Source of the DNA: JANRKB01 sp033763695
GTDB taxonomy: Bacteria > Planctomycetota > Phycisphaerae > Phycisphaerales > UBA1924
Assembly (NCBI GenBank): GCA_033763695.1
Contig: JANRKB010000043.1
Coordinates: 1 to 64,000, forward strand
Direction: 5' to 3'
DNA length: 64,000 nucleotides
A program made the translations under genes and the position numbers. Positions 16,834 to 25,663 of the stretch are shown here, piece by piece; position 1 is the first letter of the stretch; the number at the start of each line of letters is the position of its first letter. The notes under the pieces are model-generated. The model was not told the DNA's origin. It searched no databases and saw only the letters and a list, made by a program, of their open reading frames with translations.

Positions 16834-17703
16834 TCACGCGTTGGGCCCAGACTCGGTCGCGTTGCCCGCACCGGGCCGCGGCAGTTCGATGCTGGTCGTC
16901 GGGCGGCGGCGGTTGCGCATGTAGCGCACGGCGAAGAGATCAATCAGTCCGGGCCAGGCGCGCGTCAGCACGCCCATGCCGTACTTCGTCTCGCCCGCGA
17001 CGCGCGGCCTGTGGTTGACGCGCACCTGCACGACCTTGCCGCCCAAATGCGCGATCGTCACGGGAATGAAGCGATGCATGCCGCGGAACTCCAGCGGCAG
17101 GCGCAGCGCGAACTCGCGCTTCATCACACGCAGTGAGCAACCCGTGTCGCGCACGTCATCACCCAGCAGCGTGCGCCGGAACAAGCGGCCAACGATCGAG
17201 CCGACGCGGCGGACGACGTTGTCCTTGCGCGCGTGCGAGCGATCGCCCTGCACAAGGTCCGCGTTCTCGCGCCGCTGCGTCTCAAGCATCATTCCCAGAT
17301 CGGCGGGATCGTTCTGCAAGTCGGCATCGAGCACGGCGATGAGTCGACCGCGACAGGCGCGAAACCCGGCGTGGAATGCGGCCGACTGGCCGTTGCCCTT
17401 GCCCGGCGGCGTCTGGCTCATGGCGACACAGCGCAGCCACGGATGCGTGGGCATAAGTGCCGCGATCCGTGCTCGGGTCTGATCGACCGAGCCGTCGTCA
17501 ACGATGACGAACTCGAACGCGATCTTGAGCGGCGCCAGTGCGGCACCGACCTGGCGCACCAGTTCGTCGATGTTGTCCTGTTCGTTGTGGGCGGGCGCAA
17601 CAACCGAAAGCTCGATCTCCGCAGGTCTAAAGCCCGTGCGCGCTGGCCCGCTCGCCGCTGCTGGAGGCGTTGCCGCGATTGGAGTGCTCGGTGCGCTTGT
17701 CAC
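16834..17703 (-). CDS. Glycosyltransferase family 2 (polyprenyl-phosphate sugar transferase-like)
   Basis: A GT2 enzyme of the dolichol-/undecaprenyl-phosphate mannose or ArnC-like group, 289 residues. It has SVVAPAHNEQDNIDELV at the N-terminus, FVIVDDGSVDQT (nucleotide-binding Asp), VLDADLQNDPAD (metal-binding DxD) and the acceptor region FRGMHRFIPV. No C-terminal membrane helices are present; the adjacent LAB_N protein may supply the membrane part. Start is uncertain: GTG 17703 avoids overlap with the ABC ATPase gene, whereas a TTG at 17757 would add 18 residues. Confidence 0.88.
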   Translation of the reverse strand: MTSAPSTPIAATPPAAASGPARTGFRPAEIELSVVAPAHNEQDNIDELVRQVGAALAPLKIAFEFVIVDDGSVDQTRARIAALMPTHPWLRCVAMSQTPPGKGNGQSAAFHAGFRACRGRLIAVLDADLQNDPADLGMMLETQRRENADLVQGDRSHARKDNVVRRVGSIVGRLFRRTLLGDDVRDTGCSLRVMKREFALRLPLEFRGMHRFIPVTIAHLGGKVVQVRVNHRPRVAGETKYGMGVLTRAWPGLIDLFAVRYMRNRRRPTTSIELPRPGAGNATESGPNA

Positions 17704-17740
17704 AGGGAGAAAGGATAGGAACGCGAAGCGTTCGCGGCGT

Positions 17741-19408
17741 TCAAGCCGACGCGGCAACGGGACGCCGCCCGTTCTCGCTGGCGGTCGCGAGGCGCAGGAT
17801 ATTGGTCTGCGTCATGTCATTGCCGTTGAGCTCGCCGCTGAGGCGGCCCTCGCTCATGACGAGCAGACGATCGGACAGCGCGAGCAGTTCGGGCATTTCG
17901 CTGCTGACCAGCAGCACCGCAGCGCCGGCATCGGCCGCGGCACGCACGAGCTTGTAGACCTCGCTCTTGGTGCCGACGTCAATGCCGCGGGTCGGTTCGT
18001 CGAGCAGCAGCACCTTGGTGTTCTTGCCCATCCAGCGTGCGATGAGGAGTTTCTGCTGGTTGCCGCCCGAGAGTTCGCCGGGCAGGCTGGCGGCGGACGC
18101 GGCCTTGACGCGGAACTCGACGAACTTGTCTTTGACCAGCGTCTTCTCCGCACCGAGCGAACGCATGCCGAGCAGGCCGGCGAGGCGCGGCATGAAAGGC
18201 ACCAGCATGTTCTCGCCGACGCCGAGCTGAAAGAAGAGGCCCTGCAAACGGCGATCTTCGGGGACATAGCCCACGCCCGCGTCGATCGCGGCACGCGCGG
18301 AGTTGGTCGCGATCGACTTGCCATCGACGATGACACGCCCGGTTGAGCGCGGATCGAGGCCGAAGATGGCGTCGAGCAGTTCGGAGCGGCCCGCACCGAC
18401 CAGGCCGCCGATGCCGAGGATCTCGCCGCCGCGAACCTGGAGCGAGATGTTCTCAAGGCGGCCGGGCGACGTGATGCCGTCAACTTCGAGCAGCACCTTG
18501 CCCGGCGGGGCGTGGGGCGCGTCGCTGCCGTTGGCGAGGGCGCGGAGTGCCGCGGCTTCGCCGCCGTTGTCGCTCGGATTGTGACTGGAGTTGGTGCCCG
18601 CGCTCTTGATGCGACCCGTCGGCGTCTGGAGGCGGCGGCCGATCATTTGCTCGACGAGCGTGGGCTCATCGATGCTCTTGATGTCGGAAGTGGCGACGAA
18701 CTTGCCGTCGCGCAGCACGCTCACACGATCGCAGCACGCGAAGATTTCGCCCATGCGATGGCTGACGTAGATGATCGTCAGGCCGTCGGCGGCGAGTTGG
18801 CGCGTGATCGCGAGCAGGCGATCGGCCTCGGCGATGGAGAGCGAACTGGTGGGCTCGTCGAAGACGATGACGCGCGGCCCGGACCCGCCGTGGCCCGCAC
18901 GCTCATCGAGCGACGCGGCGATCTGGCAGATCTGGCGGCGGCCGGGCGCGAGCAAGCCGAGCGGGGCGGCGACGTCGATGCCCGGGTCGAGGCGGTGGAC
19001 GAGTTTCGCGGCCCGCTCGTTCATGGCGCGGCGATCGACCGTCCACCAGGCGGTGCGCGGCATGTCGTGGAGGCAGAGGTTCTCCGCGACCGTCAGGTTC
19101 GGGCACTGCGCCAACTCCTGATGCACGATGCGGATGCCTGCTTCGAACGCGTCGTCGATCGAGCCGGGCCGCAGAACGCGGGCGGTTCCGGCGTCATAGA
19201 TCGTGACGGCACCCGAGTCCTGCTTGTGCAGTCCGGCGATGACCTTGCCCAGCGTGCTCTTGCCCGCGCCGTTCTCGCCCATCAACGCGTGCACTTCGCC
19301 GGCGCGAAAGGCGACGGAGACATCGTCGAGCGCCTGAGTGACGCCGAAGCGCTTGGAGATGCCCTCCGCGCGGAGCAGGATCGGTTTTTCAAGCGTCACG
19401 CCGGGCAT
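17741..19408 (-). CDS. Sugar ABC transporter, double ATP-binding protein (CUT2 / RbsA-MglA-XylG type)
   Basis: A 555-residue tandem ATPase energising a CUT2-type sugar importer. NBD1 has Walker A GENGAGKST and Walker B VIVFDEPTSSLS, but its signature is degenerate (LAPGRRQICQIA). NBD2 lacks a full Walker A (GLVGAGRSE), as is usual for this family, and keeps LSGGNQQKLLIARW and LLLDEPTRGID. A low-complexity linker of about 40 residues separates the halves. ATG at 19408. It is the last gene after permease and binding protein. The sugar cannot be read from sequence. Confidence 0.92.
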   Translation of the reverse strand: MPGVTLEKPILLRAEGISKRFGVTQALDDVSVAFRAGEVHALMGENGAGKSTLGKVIAGLHKQDSGAVTIYDAGTARVLRPGSIDDAFEAGIRIVHQELAQCPNLTVAENLCLHDMPRTAWWTVDRRAMNERAAKLVHRLDPGIDVAAPLGLLAPGRRQICQIAASLDERAGHGGSGPRVIVFDEPTSSLSIAEADRLLAITRQLAADGLTIIYVSHRMGEIFACCDRVSVLRDGKFVATSDIKSIDEPTLVEQMIGRRLQTPTGRIKSAGTNSSHNPSDNGGEAAALRALANGSDAPHAPPGKVLLEVDGITSPGRLENISLQVRGGEILGIGGLVGAGRSELLDAIFGLDPRSTGRVIVDGKSIATNSARAAIDAGVGYVPEDRRLQGLFFQLGVGENMLVPFMPRLAGLLGMRSLGAEKTLVKDKFVEFRVKAASAASLPGELSGGNQQKLLIARWMGKNTKVLLLDEPTRGIDVGTKSEVYKLVRAAADAGAAVLLVSSEMPELLALSDRLLVMSEGRLSGELNGNDMTQTNILRLATASENGRRPVAASA

Positions 19409-19419
19409 GCAATCAACCA

Positions 19420-19505
19420 AAGTGGCAAAGTGGCACAGTGGCGAAGTGTGAGTCGACGCACGCGGCACTTTGCCACTTTGTCACTCCGCCACTTCGCCAC
19501 TTCTC
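19420..19505. repeat. Facing pair of GTGGCRAA octamer arms
   Basis: Left arm about 19420-19449 is built of AGTGGCAA, AGTGGCAC, AGTGGCGA units. The right arm, about 19470-19505, is the same family inverted. Over a 28-nt alignment 23 positions pair, so a hairpin with a loop of about 20 nt is possible. It is in the spacer between the binding-protein gene and the ATPase gene, 11 bp before the ATPase start. Confidence 0.85.
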
Positions 19506-19552
19506 ATCCAAGACATCGCCCACGGCTTCCCGCGGGCGACGCGATTCAGTGA

Positions 19553-20572
19553 TTACTTGGCCTTCTTCTCTTCCTTGGCCGCGTCGTCCTTCTTGCCGAG
19601 CCACTTCTTCCACAGGCCGTCGTACTCGGCGGCGTTGGCGGGCGAGCAGACCTTGAGCTCGAAGTTGTTGACGACCTTCTCCGGGGTCTTGTTGTTGTGG
19701 ACCTTGTCGAAGAGCATCATCACCGACTGATAGCCCCAGCCGTAGCAGTCCTGCACGATCAGAGCCTGCACCTGGTTCTTCTTCACGTACTCGATCTGCT
19801 CGGGGAGCGCGTCGACCGAGGTGACCTTGGCCTTGTCATACACGCCGTCGAGCGCGTTCTGCGTGAAGAGCGGCCAGCCGCCCACCATCGCCCAGCCGCC
19901 GATCTCGGGGTTGCTGGTCTGCACCTGCTGCACCATGGCGGCCGCGTCGTTGGCGGTTTCCTTGTGGTAGTAGGTGTCCTTGATCTTGATGTTGGCGTGC
20001 TTGGCGGCCTCTTCCTTCACGCCCTTGATGCGGGCCTGGAGGTTCGGCGCGTTCTGGTTGCCGCCGAGGATCGCCACCGTGCCGCCCTTGTCGCCCATCG
20101 CCTTGATGAGTTCGGCCATCACCTTGCGGCCGGCCTCGACGTCGTCGATGCCGTAGTAGGCGAAGCGTTTGGACTTGGGCGCGTCGCTGTCGAACGTCAC
20201 GACCGGCACGCCCTTGCCGACGGCGTCATCGATCGCCGCGGTCAGGACGTTGGCGTCGGTACAGGAGACCGCGATGCCGTCGACGCCCTGGCTGGCGAGG
20301 TTCTCAACGAACTCGGCCTGCTTCTGGGCGTCTTCGTTGGTGGGCGTGCGCCAGTTGACGCTCACCTTGATGCCGTACTTCTTCGAGAGGTCAGCCGCGG
20401 CGTCCATCGCGCCGGTGCGCGCGGCCTGGAAGACCGGGTTGCTCTGGCTCTTGGCGATGACGCCGAACTGATACTCCTTGGCCTGCTCGGCGCCCACCGC
20501 CGAGCCCGCGCCCAAGGCGAGGGTGGCAAGGGCAACCAGAGAGAACGCCCGACGAGTCCACTGCGTAGCCAT
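19553..20572 (-). CDS. Sugar ABC transporter substrate-binding protein (Peripla_BP_4)
   Basis: A 339-residue exported binding protein for the neighbouring CUT2 importer. The signal peptide (AFSLVALATLALGAGSAVGAEQ) is followed by FGVIAKSQSNPVFQAARTGAMDAA, NLASQGVDGIAVS, VPVVTFDSDAP and YYGIDDVEAGRK, typical of the ribose/xylose/autoinducer-2 binding family. The C-terminus is Lys/Glu-rich (DDAAKEEKKAK). ATG at 20572 with GGAG 8 nt upstream. Confidence 0.92.
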   Translation of the reverse strand: MATQWTRRAFSLVALATLALGAGSAVGAEQAKEYQFGVIAKSQSNPVFQAARTGAMDAAADLSKKYGIKVSVNWRTPTNEDAQKQAEFVENLASQGVDGIAVSCTDANVLTAAIDDAVGKGVPVVTFDSDAPKSKRFAYYGIDDVEAGRKVMAELIKAMGDKGGTVAILGGNQNAPNLQARIKGVKEEAAKHANIKIKDTYYHKETANDAAAMVQQVQTSNPEIGGWAMVGGWPLFTQNALDGVYDKAKVTSVDALPEQIEYVKKNQVQALIVQDCYGWGYQSVMMLFDKVHNNKTPEKVVNNFELKVCSPANAAEYDGLWKKWLGKKDDAAKEEKKAK

Positions 20573-20834
20573 GTGCTTTGCTCCAGAAACTGTCGAAACC
20601 TCTTCCACGCCCGAGTATCTCCCCTCGGGCACGGGCCTTGTCACGCCCCGCGCGTCGCGCTGGGTGTGTTGGTTGCATGTCTTGAAGGTCACGGAGTCAC
20701 GAAGTCGCGTTCACTCTTCCACTCCGCCCGTTCTTCCCTGTGTCTCCGTGCCTCGGTGATGAAACTGCTTTGCCTTTCGCGCCAGCGATTTCTATACGAA
20801 TCGCACGCCTCAGCGGATCAGCCCCGCGGAAGCC
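20573..20834. repeat. Permease/binding-protein spacer with inverted octamer arms
   Basis: A 262-bp spacer. Two short arms of 8-bp units face each other: TCACGGAGTCACGAAG at about 20689-20704 and its partner near 20747-20762, pairing at 13 of 16 positions. Between them is about 40 bp with no ORF. It resembles a decayed relative of the arm pair around the four-helix-bundle ORF. No gene was seen. Confidence 0.6.
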
Positions 20835-22124
20835 TTACTTCCCCCGCACTGTCAGCTTTCCCTTGGCCTGATCAACGACGACGGCGGCGATGATGGCCGT
20901 GCCCATGACGATCTGCGTGTAGGACTGGTCGATCTCGAGGATCACCATCGCGTTGTTGATGAGTTCGACGAGGATGGCGCCGAGCATGGCCCCGGCGGCG
21001 CTGCCGCGCCCGCCCGAGAGCGATGCCCCGCCGATGACGGTGGCAGCGACGACGCTGAGTTCATAGCCCTGACCCGCGCCCGGCTCGGCCGCGCCGAGGT
21101 AGCCCAGGTACACGCACGCGCTGAGGCCCGCGAGCAAGCCGCAGAGCGTGTAGAAGATGATCTTGACGCGTCCGACCGGCACGCCCGCGTACACCGCGGC
21201 CGTCTCATTGCCGCCGATGGCATACGAGCGGCGTCCGAGCACCGTCCGCGAGAGCATGAACACGCCCACGGCGACGACGGCAATCATCACGAAGATCGGC
21301 ACGGGATAGAGCCCGCTGCCGATCTCGGCCTTGAAGAAGCCCTTGGTGAACGAGGGCGAGAAGTCGGAGATGGACTCACCCTTGGTGAGGATGAAGACCA
21401 GACCGCGGAAGATGGCCATCGTGCCGAGCGTGATGATGAACGGGTGCACCCGCAGGCCGACGATCATGACGCCATTGAACGCGCCGCAGAGTGCGCCAAG
21501 GCCGCAGCAGACGAAGAGGCCGGTGGCGACCGAGGTGAGCGCGCCGGCGTCGGGCGAGTCGGCGTGCAGCTTGCGCAGCGCGACCGCGCCGATGACGGCG
21601 GCGAGCGCGTACACCGAGCCGACCGACAGATCGATGCCGCCCATGATGATGATGGCGGTCATGCCCACGGCCATGATCGCGATGAAACTCGCGTTCTTGG
21701 CCACCAGCACGATGTTGTTGATGTCGAGGAACTTGTTGATCGTCCGCCGCACGAGCAACTGGCGGTCGGCGTCGTCGCCCGTCACACGCGGGTTGGCTCC
21801 GACGGCGATGCGGGTGACTTGGTCGCCGACCTTGATGGCGAGCGGACCATCGGCGGATGTGCCGTAGACCTTGACGAGTTGATCGCGCAGGGCGGCGTCG
21901 CCGACGATGGTGAGCACGTCGCCGCTACCGTCGACGGCGGTGACGCCGCTGCCTAAGGCGATGCGTTCGATGCTGCCGGGCTTGGTCCCGCCGAAGAGGG
22001 TGAGGGCGGCCATCATCAGGGCGATGACGATGATGAGGCCCGATTCCTGCGCGCCAAAGAGACGCCGCCAGAGCGGCTTGGACGGTTTGGCGGGCTGCAC
22101 GGAATCAGCGGGGCTTGAAGTCAC
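20835..22124 (-). CDS. Sugar ABC transporter permease (RbsC-like) with periplasmic insert
   Basis: A 429-residue inner-membrane permease of the branched-chain/ribose (BPD_transp_2) family. Characteristic segments are GMTAIIIMGGIDLSVGSVYAL, FNGVMIVGLRVHPFIITLGTM, RTVLGRRSYAIGGNETAAVYAG and VVAATVIGGASLSGGRGS. Unlike RbsC (about 320 residues) it has about 85 extra residues between TM1 and TM2 (about 46-130), probably outside the membrane. GTG start at 22124. First of three transporter genes: permease, binding protein, ATPase. Confidence 0.92.
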   Translation of the reverse strand: MTSSPADSVQPAKPSKPLWRRLFGAQESGLIIVIALMMAALTLFGGTKPGSIERIALGSGVTAVDGSGDVLTIVGDAALRDQLVKVYGTSADGPLAIKVGDQVTRIAVGANPRVTGDDADRQLLVRRTINKFLDINNIVLVAKNASFIAIMAVGMTAIIIMGGIDLSVGSVYALAAVIGAVALRKLHADSPDAGALTSVATGLFVCCGLGALCGAFNGVMIVGLRVHPFIITLGTMAIFRGLVFILTKGESISDFSPSFTKGFFKAEIGSGLYPVPIFVMIAVVAVGVFMLSRTVLGRRSYAIGGNETAAVYAGVPVGRVKIIFYTLCGLLAGLSACVYLGYLGAAEPGAGQGYELSVVAATVIGGASLSGGRGSAAGAMLGAILVELINNAMVILEIDQSYTQIVMGTAIIAAVVVDQAKGKLTVRGK

Positions 22125-22232
22125 GGCGGGAGTCTACGTCGCTGCCGCGATGGAGGCATCGCGCCCCGAGAACCGGGGTTTGGAAGGGCCGGAAAAGCCG
22201 TGGTGGGGCACTCACCCCACGACGGCAGTATA

Positions 22233-23870
22233 TCAGCAGCCGTACTCAAACGCCGCCACAAAGGCATCGAAGTCGATGAAGTCGATGAACCCGTCGCCGT
22301 TGAAGTCGGCGGACGACAAACCGAGCTCGTAGGCACTGACGAATCCGTCAAAATCTTCGAACACGATAAAGCCGTCGTTGTTGAAATCCGCTCGGCAAGT
22401 GACGGTCACGGTTGCACCAAGGCTGTCAACCACAGTCGGCGTGCCGTTGCAGGTGTTGGAGAAGCGGACAGTGTAACTACCCGCGTCAGATTGCTTGACA
22501 CCCGAGACCGTCAGCGTGATCGGCTGGTCGATCGATGGCGAGGGCATCGAACCGGCGGCCCCCGCGACCACACCACCCGCACCCTGGCCGTTGGTCAGCG
22601 CAACGTTGTCACGATACCACTGATACGAGACGCCGACCGCACCAGTCGCGATCTTGGCAGTGAGAGTCAGAGTCTGGCTTGGATCAAGTTCAACGGCCTC
22701 GACAGGCTGGCGCGCGATCCACGGCTTCTCGCCGAAGGTCCACTTGCCCCATCCGCGAAAGCCGTGAACTTCGGGCGAGTCACTTGTACCAAAGGCGTAA
22801 AGATAGCCGTTCGATGACGCGAAGATGCAGGATTGAGGCCCGTTCTCGTAAAAGACATTTGGATCGGTATCCATCAATCTGAACCCTCGACCGTCCCATT
22901 GGACGGCACCTACTGCGCGTAGCAACGGTTCGTTTCTGGTTGGATCATCGACCGCGGCTCCTTCAAATCCTCCGGCCAAGATAAGTGATCCGCGGTAGAC
23001 AGTGATGAGACCCGAAGTTGGCAATGAGGGCGGAAAGATGTCTACCCACGATCCGTCGACAAATCTGCTGAACGTTCGTCCACCAGCGCTGTAGAGCGTG
23101 CCATCCCAAACAGCGATATGCCCTCCAACGTCTTGTGAAGTCCCCATCTGAGTCCAAGCGCTGCCATTCCAGCGGCCAGCGGTCCCAGACGGCGTGCCAA
23201 TCGACCCAGTGACGTCAAGCAGCCCAGCAATGACGAGGTCTGATTCATAGCTCACCGCACTGAGCGCGATGGGCTGGTTCGAATCATCGAACGTCGATCC
23301 AAGTGGTATCCAGTTCTGTCCGTTCCAAGCGGCAACTGCAGGGGAGTATGCGCCGCCAGCATGGGTGAACGATCCGCAAACTATCAACTGATCGTTCCAA
23401 ACAGTCAGCGCAAACACATCACCATCAACGCCCGGAGCGGCCGATCCGAGCGGCACCCACGCTGTGCCGGACCATCGTGCGATGTTGTTCAGAAACTGGC
23501 CGCCGGGCGAGAACGCCACAGAGAACCGACCAGCGGCGTACAAGTCGCCGTGATAGACGGCAACTGCTTCAACAAATCCACCGGGGTTGACTGGCTGATT
23601 CGGATCGTTTATCAGGCTTACATCGCTGGTAAAGTTTCCAGTCGAAGGATCCCAGCAAAGAATGTTCTCGTTGAAATCGCCACCGATCGCCAAGACCGGC
23701 GTGCGAACGCCCGCACCATCCGGATCCCACTCGACGGCAGACGCGGCGGAAGCGAGGAATGGACTGTTTGTCACAGTCGACCAGCCGAAAGGAACGCACT
23801 GGGCGTACGCGTGTGAGGCAAGGATCGCAAGACTAACCGCAACGCCGAGGCGAGAAACTTGGGTCTTCAT
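22233..23870 (-). CDS. Secreted beta-propeller-like protein with Ig-like domain and GC-type dockerin
   Basis: A 545-residue exported protein with signal peptide (LGVAVSLAILASHAYAQ). About residues 30-370 carry repeated segments of the kind VAAWNGQNWIPLGS / RWNGSAWTQMGT, which suggest a beta-propeller. Residues about 400-490 form an Ig-like domain (VSYQWYRDNVALTNG, SDAGSYTVRFSN). Two EF-hand-like repeats (DFNNDGFIVFEDFDGFV and DFNGDGFIDFIDFDAFV) close with EYGC. ATG at 23870 with GGAGAC upstream. Function unknown; a surface or secreted structural role is inferred. Confidence 0.85.
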   Translation of the reverse strand: MKTQVSRLGVAVSLAILASHAYAQCVPFGWSTVTNSPFLASAASAVEWDPDGAGVRTPVLAIGGDFNENILCWDPSTGNFTSDVSLINDPNQPVNPGGFVEAVAVYHGDLYAAGRFSVAFSPGGQFLNNIARWSGTAWVPLGSAAPGVDGDVFALTVWNDQLIVCGSFTHAGGAYSPAVAAWNGQNWIPLGSTFDDSNQPIALSAVSYESDLVIAGLLDVTGSIGTPSGTAGRWNGSAWTQMGTSQDVGGHIAVWDGTLYSAGGRTFSRFVDGSWVDIFPPSLPTSGLITVYRGSLILAGGFEGAAVDDPTRNEPLLRAVGAVQWDGRGFRLMDTDPNVFYENGPQSCIFASSNGYLYAFGTSDSPEVHGFRGWGKWTFGEKPWIARQPVEAVELDPSQTLTLTAKIATGAVGVSYQWYRDNVALTNGQGAGGVVAGAAGSMPSPSIDQPITLTVSGVKQSDAGSYTVRFSNTCNGTPTVVDSLGATVTVTCRADFNNDGFIVFEDFDGFVSAYELGLSSADFNGDGFIDFIDFDAFVAAFEYGC

Positions 23871-24068
23871 TGCGAGTCTCCGGAGTGCGGGAGAGTTCGC
23901 CCACGGGGCGTCATCCCCCGGCGTCAAAAGGCTCGCATGGAACGGGCCGCGTCGCAAGGTTCGATCGCATGATTCGCAAGAATTGAACAGTCACGCGGGT
24001 TATGCACCGGTTGTCCACCGCGAACGCGTCGCTTTCCCACATGCGATCGTTCGGATGGGAAAAATGAT

Positions 24069-24096
24069 AAGGGCCGCGGTGTTTTCCGCGGCCCTT
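24069..24096 (-). terminator. Rho-independent terminator of the prepilin-like gene
   Basis: Perfect 11-bp stem, AAGGGCCGCGG with CCGCGGCCCTT, and a 6-nt loop. It is followed on the minus strand by ATCATTTTTCCC, giving a T5 run. It lies 17 bp after the stop of the gene ending at 24113. Confidence 0.9.
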
Positions 24097-24112
24097 GAAA
24101 GCATCATGGGGA

Positions 24113-25033
24113 TCAGTCGGTCGTTTGGACCCGGTTTGATTTGTCTTTCTTCACAGCATTGATGCTGAGAGGGCTTGAACTCGCCTGCACGAAGAACGTG
24201 TCCTGGATGTTTCCCTTGACAAGTTTCGCGCTGTTGTCGGTAAACACGAAGTTTCCGCCTTGGGTGCCGTGGTTGTCGGACTTCGCGTAGTAGCCCTCCT
24301 GCGCTCCGGTGTAGGCACGGTCTGACGCGCTATCGGCCTTGCCATACCAAGCACGTTCCATGAGATCTCGGGCGTTCGTCTCGTCGCCCCAGAGTGGAGC
24401 CGCGTTGATGAGCTCCGGATCGTCCATCTTGAATCCTGCGATGTACAAGTACGACACGTTGTAGTCAGCGACCTGATCTTCAGATGCGGCGGGCCGCGGC
24501 TGCAGGACCGTCGGCTTGGTCGACCAGCTGTTTTGGTATGAATGCAGTGCGGACCAGTACCAATCTTCTTTGTCTGCCGGACACGTCAAAACCGTGAGCC
24601 CCTCGATGTAGTTGCGCATCAGCGGCGTCTTGTTGGCGTTGGGACCACCGAGCGCGCCGTTCGTCGGCGACTTGTACGTGAGCGTCGGGTCACTTTCAGG
24701 CTTCCTGCCGTTGAAACCGAAGTTCACGCCGTTGCCGACCTGACGAAGGCTGAAGAATCCAGCGACGCCGCCATATGTCTCTTGCTGCTGCAAATACCTC
24801 GGATCCGCGTTGTAGTACTGAGCGACCGGGGCCCAGTTCTTGAATTCATTGGCATAAAGCGCCATCGAGAGACCGATTTGCTTCACCTGCGTCAAGCAGC
24901 GCACAGTGCGAGCTGCATCACGGGCCTTGCCCAGCGCGGGGAGCAGAATGCCGATCAATAACGCGATGATCGCGATGACGACGAGTAACTCGATGAGCGT
25001 AAACGCACGAACACCCTGACGACGGTCCATCAT
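24113..25033 (-). CDS. Prepilin-type N-terminal cleavage/methylation domain protein (DUF1559-like)
   Basis: A 306-residue pseudopilin-like protein. The N-terminus, RAFTLIELLVVIAIIALLIGILLPAL, is a type IV prepilin signal cut by prepilin peptidase before the methylated Phe. The body is the kind common in planctomycetes (DUF1559-like), with LGKARDAARTVRCLTQVKQIGLSM after the helix and a late DNHGTQGGNFVFTDNSAKLV resembling the family's NFLFxDGHV end. AAGGAAGG lies before ATG 25033. Planctomycetes carry many such genes; the role is unknown. Confidence 0.92.
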   Translation of the reverse strand: MMDRRQGVRAFTLIELLVVIAIIALLIGILLPALGKARDAARTVRCLTQVKQIGLSMALYANEFKNWAPVAQYYNADPRYLQQQETYGGVAGFFSLRQVGNGVNFGFNGRKPESDPTLTYKSPTNGALGGPNANKTPLMRNYIEGLTVLTCPADKEDWYWSALHSYQNSWSTKPTVLQPRPAASEDQVADYNVSYLYIAGFKMDDPELINAAPLWGDETNARDLMERAWYGKADSASDRAYTGAQEGYYAKSDNHGTQGGNFVFTDNSAKLVKGNIQDTFFVQASSSPLSINAVKKDKSNRVQTTD

Positions 25034-25663
25034 GGCCAGCCTTCCTTCTTGTAAGGGGTCCGGGTGCAGATCGTGGCCGGGGCCGACAGGCCCCCCCGGG
25101 CTTGGAATGTCTTACAGACTACGACGCCGCGCTCGAAATCGTCAAGACTTCTTGAAGCCGGATTATGGATCGTTTCAGCGGCGAAGCCAAAGCGACGTCC
25201 GGTGCGGCGTGGGCCCGGCGACACCTGGGCGAGCCCTTGCGAAGAAGTATACCAAACATCGGACCCGAGTGTTCCCTTTTCCGGATCGTTTCAGCGCGGA
25301 GTGATGCCTTCACACGCGTGCAAACCCGCATGGCCGAGAATCCGAAGGAAGGTCCGAGAACGCAAGACAGACACCGGACGGACATCGGCCTGACCATTGA
25401 TTTTGCGCAGCAATCGCCGAATTTCGCATTCTCTCCCAGCGGATCGTGTGGTACATTACAGGTGCCCAGACCTCGCGGCGAGATTCCGGGAAGCATCTCA
25501 CGCCGCCACGACGGGGTCGATCGACAACTTTGCTTTTGCCTGCGCGGCGATCTCGTGCCTTCTCGGCGTGTGCCGGAAGACGTTGCCGCGGGTGAAGTTC
25601 CGATTCGGGCAGGTGTGTCCATCGGGTTCCAACGTGAGCCCACAGATGTAGGGAGATCGTGAG
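25034..25663. other. 630-bp divergent intergenic region
   Basis: This lies between the prepilin-like gene (minus) and the GC-dockerin gene (plus). A 14-bp direct repeat, GGATCGTTTCAGCG, occurs at 25167-25180 and 25283-25296. Several frames are open but none resembles a protein I know. A sequence GTACATTACAG at 25451-25461 could contain a -10 element for the plus gene, but no matching -35 was found. Confidence 0.5.
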
